Below, piece after piece: positions 8,728 through 17,192 of a DNA stretch of 64,000 nt. The notes below the pieces were generated by a model, which was given only the letters and a program-made list of their open reading frames with translations, searched no databases and was not told the DNA's origin. The DNA is from Sphingobium sp. KCTC 72723 (lineage in GTDB: Bacteria; Pseudomonadota; Alphaproteobacteria; Sphingomonadales; Sphingomonadaceae), in contig NZ_CP060388.1 in NCBI RefSeq assembly GCF_014280435.1, forward strand, positions 434,001 to 498,000, in the 5' to 3' direction. Position numbers and translations under genes: made by a program. Each line of letters begins with the position of its first letter. The first letter of the stretch is position 1.

Positions 8728-10104
8728 ATGCTGGACCAGAACAAGGCCGTTATCGGCGATCCCGTCCCCCAGATTCTGCGCCAATGGCTGCAGGCATGGC
8801 GTCCCTGCTTTACGGCTCCCAGTTGGGAGCATGTACTTGTTCTTGTGATGGGCGGCCTGCTGGCCACGGGCAAACGGACCGTTACGTCTTGCCTGCGTGT
8901 GACCGGCCGAGCCGATGCTGCCAACTTTGCAACCTATCACCAGATCCTCAACCGCGCCCGCTGGAGTTCGCGTGCCGTTGCCAGGCGTTTACTGGGCATT
9001 GTGGTCGAACGGCTCGTGCCCGATGGTCCTGTGGTCATCGGTATGGACGACACCATTGAACGGCGATGGGGGCGCCGGATCACCGCACGGGGTATCTACC
9101 GCGACCCGGTCCGCTCCAGTCACGGCCATTTCGTCAAAGCCAGCGGACTGCGCTGGCTCAGCTTCATGGTGCTCACCCCGGTGTCATGGACCCGCCTGAT
9201 CAAGGCACTGCCAGTCTTGACGTTGCTCGCTCCTTCGGAACGATCGAACCGTCAACGCGGCTGTCGTCATAAATTGCTGACGGACTGGGCCCGGCAGGGC
9301 GCGCTGCAGCTGTCTCGCTGGCTGCCGGGTCGGCGGATCATCTTCATTGGCGACAGCAGCTTTGCTGTCCACGAACTGGCACATGCGATCGTCCGCCGGG
9401 CCACACTCATCAGCCGACTGCGGCTCGACGCCAACTTGTTTGCGCAGCCTGCGGGGCGAACGGCACGCACGATGGGGCGACCGGCGCAGAAAGGGCGAGC
9501 ATTACCAAAACTCAAGACCCTGCTCGCCAACCCGGCGACACGCTGGACCAGCATTCTCGTCTCTGCCTGGTATGGCCATCTCAACGGCAAGATGCTCGAG
9601 ATCACATCTGACATCGCCTTATGGTACAGGCCCGGCACTCCGGTCTTGCCGGTCCGATGGGTCCTGGTTCGCGATCCTGAAGGAAAGCGCGGCCCGCAGG
9701 CCTTCTTCAGTACCGACATCACCCTCGAGCCCGCCGAGATAATCGCCCTCTACGTCCGCCGATGGCAGATCGAGGTCACCTTTGCCGAAACCCGCGCGCA
9801 CTTGGGTGTCGAGACACAGCGCCAGTGGACCGACAAAGCCATAGCGCGAACCACGCCGGCGCTGCTGGGTCTCTACAGCCTTATATCGCTATGGGCCTGC
9901 GATCTGTTGACCACTAAAAGCACCCCTTATTCCGCCGCGTGGTATCGAAAAACCAGCCTGACATTCAGTGACGCCATCGGAGCCGTCCGCCTCCAACTCT
10001 GGGTCGGAGACATTAATCAACACTCCCCGCCGCACCCAGAACCGCACTATATTCCCACAACCCGCCTAAAACGCATGGCTCAGGCACTATGCTTCGCTAC
10101 CTGA
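8728..10104 (+). CDS. DDE transposase of IS copy B
   Basis: A 458-residue transposase, the same length as that of copy A and similar throughout, starting M-L-D-Q-N-K-A-V-I-G. The D-D-E residues (G-M-D-D-T-I, F-I-G-D-S-S-F-A, W-Q-I-E-V-T-F-A-E) are all present. An upstream in-frame ATG at 8530 would add 66 residues that overlap the passenger gene; the frame of copy A is not open there with a start, so the ATG at 8728 is preferred. The gene is intact, so either copy could supply transposase for both elements. Confidence 0.85.
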   Translation: MLDQNKAVIGDPVPQILRQWLQAWRPCFTAPSWEHVLVLVMGGLLATGKRTVTSCLRVTGRADAANFATYHQILNRARWSSRAVARRLLGIVVERLVPDGPVVIGMDDTIERRWGRRITARGIYRDPVRSSHGHFVKASGLRWLSFMVLTPVSWTRLIKALPVLTLLAPSERSNRQRGCRHKLLTDWARQGALQLSRWLPGRRIIFIGDSSFAVHELAHAIVRRATLISRLRLDANLFAQPAGRTARTMGRPAQKGRALPKLKTLLANPATRWTSILVSAWYGHLNGKMLEITSDIALWYRPGTPVLPVRWVLVRDPEGKRGPQAFFSTDITLEPAEIIALYVRRWQIEVTFAETRAHLGVETQRQWTDKAIARTTPALLGLYSLISLWACDLLTTKSTPYSAAWYRKTSLTFSDAIGAVRLQLWVGDINQHSPPHPEPHYIPTTRLKRMAQALCFAT

Positions 10105-10262
10105 TCGTACAAAGTCGAGCTTAGCCCCAAGGGATGAGATGCCATACCTGATTGTATGCCGTTTCCAGGTTTTCCTCAGTTTCAGCGCTCTGAACCATTC
10201 ACGGCATGCCAAAGTCTCTATTGAGAAATGTCGTCAGAGATATTGCGCGTGAGCAAATTGCA

Positions 10263-12218
10263 TCATGGAGGAGTGAACTCAGTTTCTAAGTGCTCAAAAG
10301 CCTGTCGGATTAAAAGCATATCAGCATCCGAGACAGATTTTGAGTGCGCATCCGCTCTCGCCTTGTTTACCGTATCAAGCTTTCGAGTAATTTCGCTTCT
10401 TGTATCGCCGAGGTAAGGAAGGACGTGCTTATCTTTAATAAACATAAGTAGGTCAGAAAAATAAAGTGGACTCTCGTTTCTTGAAAATAGAACTGCCGGC
10501 TCGCTGCTGGACAAATCTGAGAGTCTTTTGACAGTCAGGCAATCTGAAAGGACTGCGTTCCAATCATCGCTGGAAATCGCCCTGGACCAAAAATACAATG
10601 CAGATCTAATATTCGGTTCCAGCGCATTTCGTCGCCGCGAGATTTCAGCCCAGCGATCCTCAAGAGACAGGGACTTAGATACCTTCTTCAAAGCAGGTTT
10701 TACTGCATCGAAACGAACGTCAAAATCGTCGCCGGACTGGGCTATCAAGCCATAGCCAATGAGGTGGTCAATCAGATCGGGCGCCGAAAGCCCATACTCA
10801 GTTGCCTCAGCTTTGTCGCCATTTACCACCGCTTCAAGTACCCGAAATTCGTCTGGATATGCCTCCTGAAGATTGCCGACGATATCCCGTAAATAGCTCT
10901 CCAACTGACCAGAAAATTGTACGTTGGCGCGATGCAATGCTGCCACAGAAACTTTGTGGGGCCTTTGTGTGGGGGCTTGCTGATGGATCGTACTACATAC
11001 CTGCCTTGTAAAGAAAGGGTGCCCGCCGAATTCCTTTTGCAACTCGGCAATTGTCATAGGGTCAAATTCTAGACCCATAAAATATCCTAACCGAGTAACC
11101 ATCTCTCTCGTTTCGTCGAACGTCAGGCTCGGGATGTATGTTTTGGGGGCATAAAGATAGATAGGGTTATCTATCCCGTTTATTTTCGAAGTTTCAAGAA
11201 TGTGCGGGCTAGTGCCGACCAAGCAGATAGACATCTTTCCCCTGCTCTCAGCCTGGAGATACGATCGTAAAATCTGCCAAAAATAAACGGTGTCTTCTCC
11301 AGATCGCCAGTGCGGAGATGCAGCTGTTCCTGGAGAAATATTCTCTATTTCATCAAATATTATAAGTATAGTGCCTTTTACCTGCGAAAGAACATTGTTC
11401 ATCGCGGCATAAAACTGGTCAGATGCCAACGCTATATCAGTGCTTATCTCTGATTGAATTCGCTTTATACCAACGGACTTTCTTACTTCAAAAACAATAT
11501 ATGCGAGCAAATCGTTGAATCTTCTGCCGTGAACGGATGTATTTTGGCAGTCAATCAGTGTAACGTTCGCGCCAAGACCTTTAGCTCTTCGCTGAATTGC
11601 ATAAATTGCTGACGTTTTTCCGCTTTTACGCAAGCCGAACAAACTCGAGTTTTGTCCGGACTTTGCCATATCCAGGACGGCGTTGACGATAGAATGCCGA
11701 CCAAAGAAAAAAGTTTCTTCGCGCAACGGATTTTGATATCCGAATAGATCTCTTAGAAGATAATTTCTCCTAACGGCATCTAATAACGGATTCAACTCGC
11801 GGCTTACGAGAAGATCAAAAGTTATTGGCACAATTATAGGATATTCTGGGTGTTGATCAAGGTAGTGCTTTATTGAGCTTTCGATATTATTATCGTTACT
11901 TACAAGAAAGCGAACACTACGATCAACACGCTGAGACTCGAGCAAATCGTAAAATTCTTCAAATGCTTCTAAGGTTCTAATTTCAAATGTTTCATATTGA
12001 GATAAGAGTATAACAACCTCTCTATCCGTATTTATGTAGATGGAAAATTCATCAGTCGGCCTAACAAGAATCGCCCAATAAACGCTATTACCTAATGTGA
12101 TTGGTTTGAAAGCTCGCGTTACATAAAATCGGGTTGCAATCTTACGGATTGCGGGATGAAGCGCCTTTGGGTACTCACCCAGGGCAAAGTCCAAATGAAA
12201 ACCGGGGTTTGTAGGCAC
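10263..12218 (-). CDS. AAA/STAND-like ATPase with unknown N-terminal domain
   Basis: A 651-residue protein with a GTG start preceded by GACGAGGA. Residues about 1-165 form an unrecognised domain. The F-F-F-G-R segment at 170-174 leads into an AAA-type ATPase: Walker A G-L-R-K-S-G-K-T-S at 195-203, Walker B I-L-I-I-F-D-E-I-E at 284-292, a sensor-like L-V-G-T-S-P-H near 333-339, and the F-G-G-H-P-F-F-T motif near 397-404 found in archaeal-type ATPases of the STAND/AAA group. The C-terminal third is helical and may hold a winged helix. The gene is clearly richer in A+T than its neighbours and stands alone between IS elements and a mobilisation region, so it was probably acquired. Such ATPases often act in phage defence or signalling, but no partner effector is visible and the function is unknown. 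Confidence 0.65.
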   Translation of the reverse strand: MPTNPGFHLDFALGEYPKALHPAIRKIATRFYVTRAFKPITLGNSVYWAILVRPTDEFSIYINTDREVVILLSQYETFEIRTLEAFEEFYDLLESQRVDRSVRFLVSNDNNIESSIKHYLDQHPEYPIIVPITFDLLVSRELNPLLDAVRRNYLLRDLFGYQNPLREETFFFGRHSIVNAVLDMAKSGQNSSLFGLRKSGKTSAIYAIQRRAKGLGANVTLIDCQNTSVHGRRFNDLLAYIVFEVRKSVGIKRIQSEISTDIALASDQFYAAMNNVLSQVKGTILIIFDEIENISPGTAASPHWRSGEDTVYFWQILRSYLQAESRGKMSICLVGTSPHILETSKINGIDNPIYLYAPKTYIPSLTFDETREMVTRLGYFMGLEFDPMTIAELQKEFGGHPFFTRQVCSTIHQQAPTQRPHKVSVAALHRANVQFSGQLESYLRDIVGNLQEAYPDEFRVLEAVVNGDKAEATEYGLSAPDLIDHLIGYGLIAQSGDDFDVRFDAVKPALKKVSKSLSLEDRWAEISRRRNALEPNIRSALYFWSRAISSDDWNAVLSDCLTVKRLSDLSSSEPAVLFSRNESPLYFSDLLMFIKDKHVLPYLGDTRSEITRKLDTVNKARADAHSKSVSDADMLLIRQAFEHLETEFTPP

Positions 12219-12695
12219 GTTCTGTTATTCCTCGTCTTACCTTGAACAAAGCACGTGTGTTTTTGCACGCAACCTTCACACCTGCGTCCACGGTGCCTTA
12301 TCTATTCAGATGGCGGTAGATCAGTTCCGGAGCAAGCCGTTTTTTTACACCGATTCGGAGATGGAAACCTTGTATGATCGAGTGCTCCGGAGGTTCGTGC
12401 GTAAAGCCTGAAAGATTTCAGATGGCTGAAATTCCAATATCGCGGCGGAATGTCCGATGTTGGGAAAGACAGCTGCATCTCACAGCGACTGGCCTTGGCG
12501 CATTCCGTCAGACGCAGGGCCCGTCAATTTCGCACGTTGCCCACGCTTTTTCCCGTAATCCCGTCGCGCGGCGCTCTGCGCGGTGGCCTTGTCCACCGAC
12601 TGACGACAATCACTGTCGGAATCTAAAAGTACCCGACAACTGAAATCGAAAGGTTTTTCGTCACCGCCAGGTTCCGGCCGTCGCACCCAAGAGCC
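12219..12695. other. Gap between ATPase gene and DUF6118 gene
   Basis: No gene can be supported in these 477 bases. Short open frames are present but lack motifs and good ribosome binding sites. The right part has the base composition of the mobilisation region and the left part that of the low-GC ATPase gene, so a junction between two acquired segments probably lies in here. Confidence 0.4.
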
Positions 12696-13448
12696 TCAAC
12701 GCTTTCTGATGCTGATGGTGCAACGCACCGGCTTGCCTGCTTTGGCGGCCGCCTTCTCGCACGCGGCAATGGTATCGCGGTTCTCACGAGCCAGGTCGGT
12801 GGCGTCCACAATCGCCCGCCAGCCTTCGGGGTTACCGGCACGCATGAGACGGATACCGGCATCCCATAGAGACGCCTCGCCCAGCGTGCGACGCGCCACA
12901 CGTTCCGGCCAGAGCCAGCTTTGCGGGCCAATGCTGGCCGCCCAGCCGGGATAGATCAGCCACAGAAGCGACATGGTCAGCGCCGCGCCGCCGCCGCAAT
13001 AGGCCATGTGCCAGCGCTGTTCCTGTTTGGTCCGAATGGTCCCGACCGCGCGCATTTGATCCGCATGGACTTGATGATGCAATTCCTGTGACTGCTTGAT
13101 GGTTGCCCTATCGGTCGCGCGGGCGGCCTGCGCGGCCTCGCCGATCCGCTCCGCCATGTTCTCCGGCGTCAACTGCATGGCGGGCGCATCCATGATTGTC
13201 TTCGTCTGCCCCGCCACCGTCGCGAGATAGCCGTTCATCTTCGCAAGCGTCGGCGCGTAGTCGGGGAACTCGAGGCTCTGCTTCTCGATGGCGATATGCT
13301 CAAGCGCGCGGGCCATCACCGCCATGCGCCCTTCAAGCCGTTCCTCCATAACAGCCACGCGCTCCGAGAGGTGCGCAAACGCCTCGGCGGCGGCATTGGG
13401 CCGGGGTTCCGGCTCGGGTTCATTCAAAAGGCTCTGTTCGTCGTCCAT
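12696..13448 (-). CDS. DUF6118-family protein, mobilisation-region membrane protein
   Basis: A 250-residue protein with an acidic N-terminus, a helical region (residues about 20-140, including heptad-like stretches) and one hydrophobic segment around residues 148-170, followed by a C-terminal basic tail. Proteins of this type (DUF6118) are found directly downstream of traA on sphingomonad plasmids and islands; their function is unknown. It starts 18 bases after the end of the relaxase gene on the same strand, so the two are almost certainly co-transcribed. A role in coupling the relaxosome to the membrane is a guess based on position only. Confidence 0.7.
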   Translation of the reverse strand: MDDEQSLLNEPEPEPRPNAAAEAFAHLSERVAVMEERLEGRMAVMARALEHIAIEKQSLEFPDYAPTLAKMNGYLATVAGQTKTIMDAPAMQLTPENMAERIGEAAQAARATDRATIKQSQELHHQVHADQMRAVGTIRTKQEQRWHMAYCGGGAALTMSLLWLIYPGWAASIGPQSWLWPERVARRTLGEASLWDAGIRLMRAGNPEGWRAIVDATDLARENRDTIAACEKAAAKAGKPVRCTISIRKR

Positions 13449-13466
13449 GTCATGGTCTCCTCAGGG

Positions 13467-16460
13467 TTAGCGGCTCATGCCGCGACTGATGTCGCGTCCG
13501 TGATCGAAGGGAATGGAGGATGCGAGGTCATGGGAGAGGCTGCGGCCCGCCTGCTGGCCGATCTCAAGCCCAAGCTCGCGGCTGCGCAGGCCCAGCACCG
13601 ATTCAAGCTGGGCGTCGCGTTCGAGGCTTTTCGCCATGCCTGTCATCTGCTGCGCGGCGCTCTTCGCGCTCCGGAAATTGCCGTCGCGCACCAACTCGGC
13701 ATGATGGCGCTGCAATTGCTGCCAGCCTTCCACGAACCGGTCGGCGCGCTGGAACGGGTCCATGCGGATTTCGGTTTCCAACTGCATCGCCCGCACGGCG
13801 GCCTGCCCGCGCCGCTCGGCGGCCTCGCGAACAAGCTCCGGGCTGCTGCGGAACGCGCTGTTCAGGTCCGACGAACCTTCGGGCCGGATCGCGTCCAGTG
13901 CATCCCGCGCCCTGTCGAACGCCTCGCGCTGGTGGGGCATGGCGTCGAGACCTTGCGCGCGAGTCTGCTGGATCGCGTCCAGCGCTTTGGCATAGCGCTC
14001 CACCGCACCGCGCACGCCGCCAGCGCGCATCGGCTGCGTATCATGTTCGGGCTGGTGCCGAACGGCCCGCTCCTGCGCGGGCGGCTCGGCCTTGGGCTGG
14101 AAGGCCGCGAAAATGTCGCGCTCCTGCTGCGGCGGCATGTTCGGCCGGAAATTGTCGAAGATCCCGCGCGCTTTCTCGACCATGGGCCTGACGATTTCCG
14201 CGACCCGCTCGCCGAAGCTAATGCCACGCAGCTCGGCATATTCCCTTGCCGGGTCGGCTTGTCTGTAATCGGTCGCCATATCCTTGCCGCGCTCGCGCGA
14301 AAGCGTGCGGACAAGCCGGGACTGATCGCGAAAATCGTCGCGGCCATAATGAAGCGCCATGCCGTCACGATGGCGGGACATGGCGACATAAGCCCCGTGG
14401 CGATCCATCCCCGGCGTCGCCAGCACATGCGCTCTGTATACGGTCATGCCCTGCGCCTTGTGGATGGTGGCAGCATAGCCGTGGTCCAGGTCGCGATAGT
14501 CCTTGGTGTCAAAAGCCACGACACGCCCGTCATCGGTGCGGACGGACATATGGCCTTCGTCCACCTTCTCGATCGTGCCCAGCGTCCCGTTCTTCACTTC
14601 CAGGCTGCGTTCGTTGCGCAGGAACATGATGCGGTCGCCAGACGCGAACAGGCGGTCGCCGCGCTCGGTCTTCACCTGGCGCTCATCGCCCAATTCGCCT
14701 GCATTGCGCATCGCTGCGCGCGCGGCATCGTTGAGGTCGCGCACCTCGGCATTGGTGTGGGTCAGGATGATGCGGCTCGCATCGGGGTTTGCTTGCCGTT
14801 CGCGATCCCAGCGCTCGACAAGATCGCGGCGAGCGTCCTCGCGCGTCTCGGCCTGATGCACCATGCCCTTGTCGGCATAGGCGGCAATCGCCTCGCCGGT
14901 TCTGCCGGTGGCAAGATGCCGGGTAGCATCCTGCTGCCATCCTTCATGCTGGCGGCGAACCTGCGTGATCTCGACGCCGCCATGGCGCTCATGAATCGCG
15001 CGGAACGCCGCGCCCGCCTCGATCGACTGCAACTGCTGCGGATCACCGATAAGGACGACCTTCGCGCCAACATCGGCGGCATGGGACAGCACGCGCTCCA
15101 TCTGGCGTGTGCCCACCATGCCCGCCTCGTCAATCACCAGCACATCACGGGAGGTCAAAAGGTCGCGACCTTGCGCCCAGCCATGTTCCATGCTGGCAAT
15201 GGTGCGCGATGCAATGCCGGAGCCGTTCTCCAGTCCCTCGGCGGCGATGCCAGCGAGCGCCGCGCCGCGAACATTCAGCCCCGCGCTTTCCCACACGTCG
15301 CGCGCTACGCCCAACATAGCGCTTTTGCCGGTCCCGGCATAACCCAGCACCAGTGACAATCCGCGCCCGCCCGTTATATGGCGCAACGCGGCTTCCTGCT
15401 CTGCTCCCAGGGCAAGGCCACCACTCTCGGCGGCGCGGCTGACGTAGGTCGTGGCCGCCGAGAGACCATCGCTCCGGTCCATCACAAGCCTGTCCGCCGC
15501 ACGGCTCATCCGCTGCTCGGTCTCGATCATCTCGCGCGACGTGAACCGCTCGTCGCCGCGCCCGTCCTTGCCCAGGGCGATCAGTTCCGGCGAATTACGC
15601 ACCGCGCGCATGGCGGCGTTGAACTGCTCCTGTCCATCACTATGCCGGTGAATGAACATCGCCATGTCGCGGTTGGTGAATGTGGCCTGTTGGTGGGTGA
15701 TGGCGTTAAGGGCGATGCCGGGATCAGCGATGATGCGTTCGCCATTCTCCCGCGCAATCTCGCGGTGCAGTTCGGCGCGATCGGCTTCCAGCCCTTGCGC
15801 GTCCATCCGGTGTGCAGGTCCGCCGATCTTGCTTTGCGGTTCAAGGTCGATGCCCTGCTCGGCAAGGCTGCGGTGATCGATGCGCGCGTCAATGTCGAGT
15901 TCGGCAAGGCGCGTGTTGACATGGGTCTCCCAGCGTTCGCGCCAGCGTTCGACATTGCCATGCTCATTCCATTCGCGGACCTTTGCCCCGAAGCCAGCGG
16001 TGCCGTCCTCGCGCTGCACAACCTCCCGCATGGTGAGCATGACATGGGCGTGCGGCTTGGGCTGGCCGTCCGCGCCAATGTCCCAATGCACATTGAGGTC
16101 GGCGATCATGCCGCGATCCACGAACTGCGCTGACACGAAATCGCGGGCCAGTTCGATGCCCTGCGCCTTGGTCATTTCGCGCGGAATGGCGAACTCGACC
16201 TCGCGGGCAAGCTGGGCGTCCTTGCGCTTCTCGAAGGCCTCGACATCGTTCCAGAGGCGTTCGCGGTCGCGCCATTGTTCCGGCGCGCCTTCCGGCAACA
16301 GGATTTCGCTATGCTCGACACCGGAGCGGGCACGGAAATCATGGTCGCGATCAAGGCGCTCGTCGTGCAGACGCTCGCCCGCACGATAGGCGGCAGCGGA
16401 GACGGCGGAGCGGCCCGTCGCGCGAGAGATGACCTGAACGGAGAAATGGAAGATCGCCAT
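13467..16460 (-). CDS. traA: Ti-type conjugative relaxase-helicase TraA (MobQ family)
   Basis: A 997-residue protein that nicks oriT and unwinds the strand to be transferred. The MobA/MobL relaxase domain occupies about residues 1-220: the likely nucleophile is Y25, and the metal-binding histidines are H125 (N-V-H-W-D) with H137 and H139 (K-P-H-A-H-V-M-L-T). A RecD-like superfamily 1 helicase follows: Walker A G-Y-A-G-T-G-K-S at 373-380, Walker B I-D-E-A-G-M at 443-448, G-D-P-Q-Q-L at 472-477 and a late A-T-I-H-K-A-Q-G-M-T motif. It is a little shorter than the roughly 1,100 residues of pTi TraA but all motifs are present. Divergent traC and traD with oriT between them match the Ti plasmid layout. 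No mating-pair genes are seen in the window. Confidence 0.93.
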   Translation of the reverse strand: MAIFHFSVQVISRATGRSAVSAAAYRAGERLHDERLDRDHDFRARSGVEHSEILLPEGAPEQWRDRERLWNDVEAFEKRKDAQLAREVEFAIPREMTKAQGIELARDFVSAQFVDRGMIADLNVHWDIGADGQPKPHAHVMLTMREVVQREDGTAGFGAKVREWNEHGNVERWRERWETHVNTRLAELDIDARIDHRSLAEQGIDLEPQSKIGGPAHRMDAQGLEADRAELHREIARENGERIIADPGIALNAITHQQATFTNRDMAMFIHRHSDGQEQFNAAMRAVRNSPELIALGKDGRGDERFTSREMIETEQRMSRAADRLVMDRSDGLSAATTYVSRAAESGGLALGAEQEAALRHITGGRGLSLVLGYAGTGKSAMLGVARDVWESAGLNVRGAALAGIAAEGLENGSGIASRTIASMEHGWAQGRDLLTSRDVLVIDEAGMVGTRQMERVLSHAADVGAKVVLIGDPQQLQSIEAGAAFRAIHERHGGVEITQVRRQHEGWQQDATRHLATGRTGEAIAAYADKGMVHQAETREDARRDLVERWDRERQANPDASRIILTHTNAEVRDLNDAARAAMRNAGELGDERQVKTERGDRLFASGDRIMFLRNERSLEVKNGTLGTIEKVDEGHMSVRTDDGRVVAFDTKDYRDLDHGYAATIHKAQGMTVYRAHVLATPGMDRHGAYVAMSRHRDGMALHYGRDDFRDQSRLVRTLSRERGKDMATDYRQADPAREYAELRGISFGERVAEIVRPMVEKARGIFDNFRPNMPPQQERDIFAAFQPKAEPPAQERAVRHQPEHDTQPMRAGGVRGAVERYAKALDAIQQTRAQGLDAMPHQREAFDRARDALDAIRPEGSSDLNSAFRSSPELVREAAERRGQAAVRAMQLETEIRMDPFQRADRFVEGWQQLQRHHAELVRDGNFRSAKSAAQQMTGMAKSLERDAQLESVLGLRSRELGLEIGQQAGRSLSHDLASSIPFDHGRDISRGMSR

Positions 16461-16484
16461 GACGATCGTCCATCTACTACGCTC

Positions 16485-16520
16485 AAGCGCACGTCGGAAC
16501 GACGTATAAGCGCGCCCTTC
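16485..16520. other. oriT: Origin of transfer (oriT, MobQ/RSF1010-Ti type)
   Basis: Between the divergent traA and traC genes lies an inverted repeat ACGTCG (16491-16496), a 3-base spacer, CGACGT (16500-16505), directly followed by ATAAGCGCGCCCT (16506-16518). The latter closely resembles the nic-region consensus of RSF1010 and Ti-type origins (TAAxTGCGCCCT), where the relaxase cleaves next to the CCCT. Location, hairpin and nic-like sequence all agree. Confidence 0.8.
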
Positions 16521-16633
16521 TCGAAAATTTCTCGGACGGGACTAGGCGATGTCAGGCTGTCCCGGCGACTCTACTGCGCGGCGGGCGGCATCATCTTATC
16601 ATAGCGCCATCGTCACTCAATGGAGACTTTACG

Positions 16634-16939
16634 ATGCGTAAACCGCGCGATTTTGATTCGGAACTCAAAGCCCTGGCCGACAAGGCCAAGGCACTCAGGG
16701 AACGGCGCGTGCGCCAGCTTGGCGAACTGGTGACGGCGACCGGGGCCGATACGCTCGACGCCGATGTGCTCGCCGGGGCGCTGCTCCATGCCGCCACGGT
16801 GAAAGACGCCACGACAAAGGAGGGCTGGCGGAAGGCGGGCGCAGGCTTCTTTCTCGGCAAAGGCGGCAAGCCTGCGGGCGGACCTTCTGGCCAGCAAAGC
16901 GGCACTCTCCCGTTCGACGGCGGCGGGACATCGGCTTGA
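16634..16939 (+). CDS. traC: Conjugal transfer protein TraC-like
   Basis: A 101-residue basic protein beginning M-R-K-P-R-D-F-D. Residues about 8-40 are a charged helix (K-A-L-A-D-K-A-K-A-L-R-E-R-R-V-R-Q-L-G-E-L) typical of the small TraC/TraD accessory proteins of Ti-type transfer regions, with a glycine-rich C-terminal tail. It is divergent from traA with oriT in between, as on Ti plasmids, where the corresponding small proteins help the relaxase at oriT. GGAG lies about 8 bases before the ATG. Databases often label this family TraD, so the C/D letter is by position. Confidence 0.8.
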   Translation: MRKPRDFDSELKALADKAKALRERRVRQLGELVTATGADTLDADVLAGALLHAATVKDATTKEGWRKAGAGFFLGKGGKPAGGPSGQQSGTLPFDGGGTSA

Positions 16940-16961
16940 GGCACGAAAGGCGCGAACCGAC

Positions 16962-17192
16962 ATGCGGGACTGGGCCATCGCACGCCGCGAACGCACGCGG
17001 CATCTGATCGAATTGGGCGGCCTCGTCATCAAAGCGGGGCTAGTCGATCTGACCGACGATGATCGCCCCACTCTTTACGGCGCGTTCCTCACCGTCGCGG
17101 AACGACTGCGCGGTGAGGAACGGGGCAACGCACTTGCCCTTTGGAAGCGCAAGGGCAAGCGAGCGTTCGAGGCGGAACGGGACGGCGGTTAG
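16962..17192 (+). CDS. traD: Conjugal transfer protein TraD-like
   Basis: A 76-residue protein beginning M-R-D-W-A-I-A-R-R-E-R-T-R-H-L-I-E-L-G-G, the signature of the TraD family of Ti-type mobilisation regions. It follows the TraC-like gene by 22 bases and ends just inside the convergent HEPN gene, with a 4-base overlap of the two 3' ends. The family acts at oriT together with TraA; its detailed role is poorly known. The coupling protein gene traG, which normally follows traD, is absent here, so the module is incomplete. Confidence 0.85.
   Translation: MRDWAIARRERTRHLIELGGLVIKAGLVDLTDDDRPTLYGAFLTVAERLRGEERGNALALWKRKGKRAFEAERDGG

Larger units (their letters stand above)
8317..10119 (+). mobile_element. 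Insertion sequence copy B (IS701/IS4-like), 1,803 bp
   Basis: Same length, gene order and orientation as copy A (offset 4,685 bases). The ends are CTCGGCTTTGTACG and, in reverse complement of the right end, CTCGACTTTGTACG. CTTAG follows at 10120-10124. Its left CTTAG is the one shared with copy A, now split by the IS5 element. The two copies differ at many scattered positions, so this is a related element or an old duplication rather than a recent one. Homologous recombination between the copies could delete the DNA between them. Confidence 0.85.

Noticed and set aside
12374..12643. Possible 89-residue gene in the gap before the DUF6118 gene
   Set aside because: No motif, no good ribosome binding site, composition like random sequence.
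13296..15356. Frame of 686 codons antisense to traA
   Set aside because: The high GC content keeps the opposite frame open; the traA frame has all relaxase and helicase motifs.
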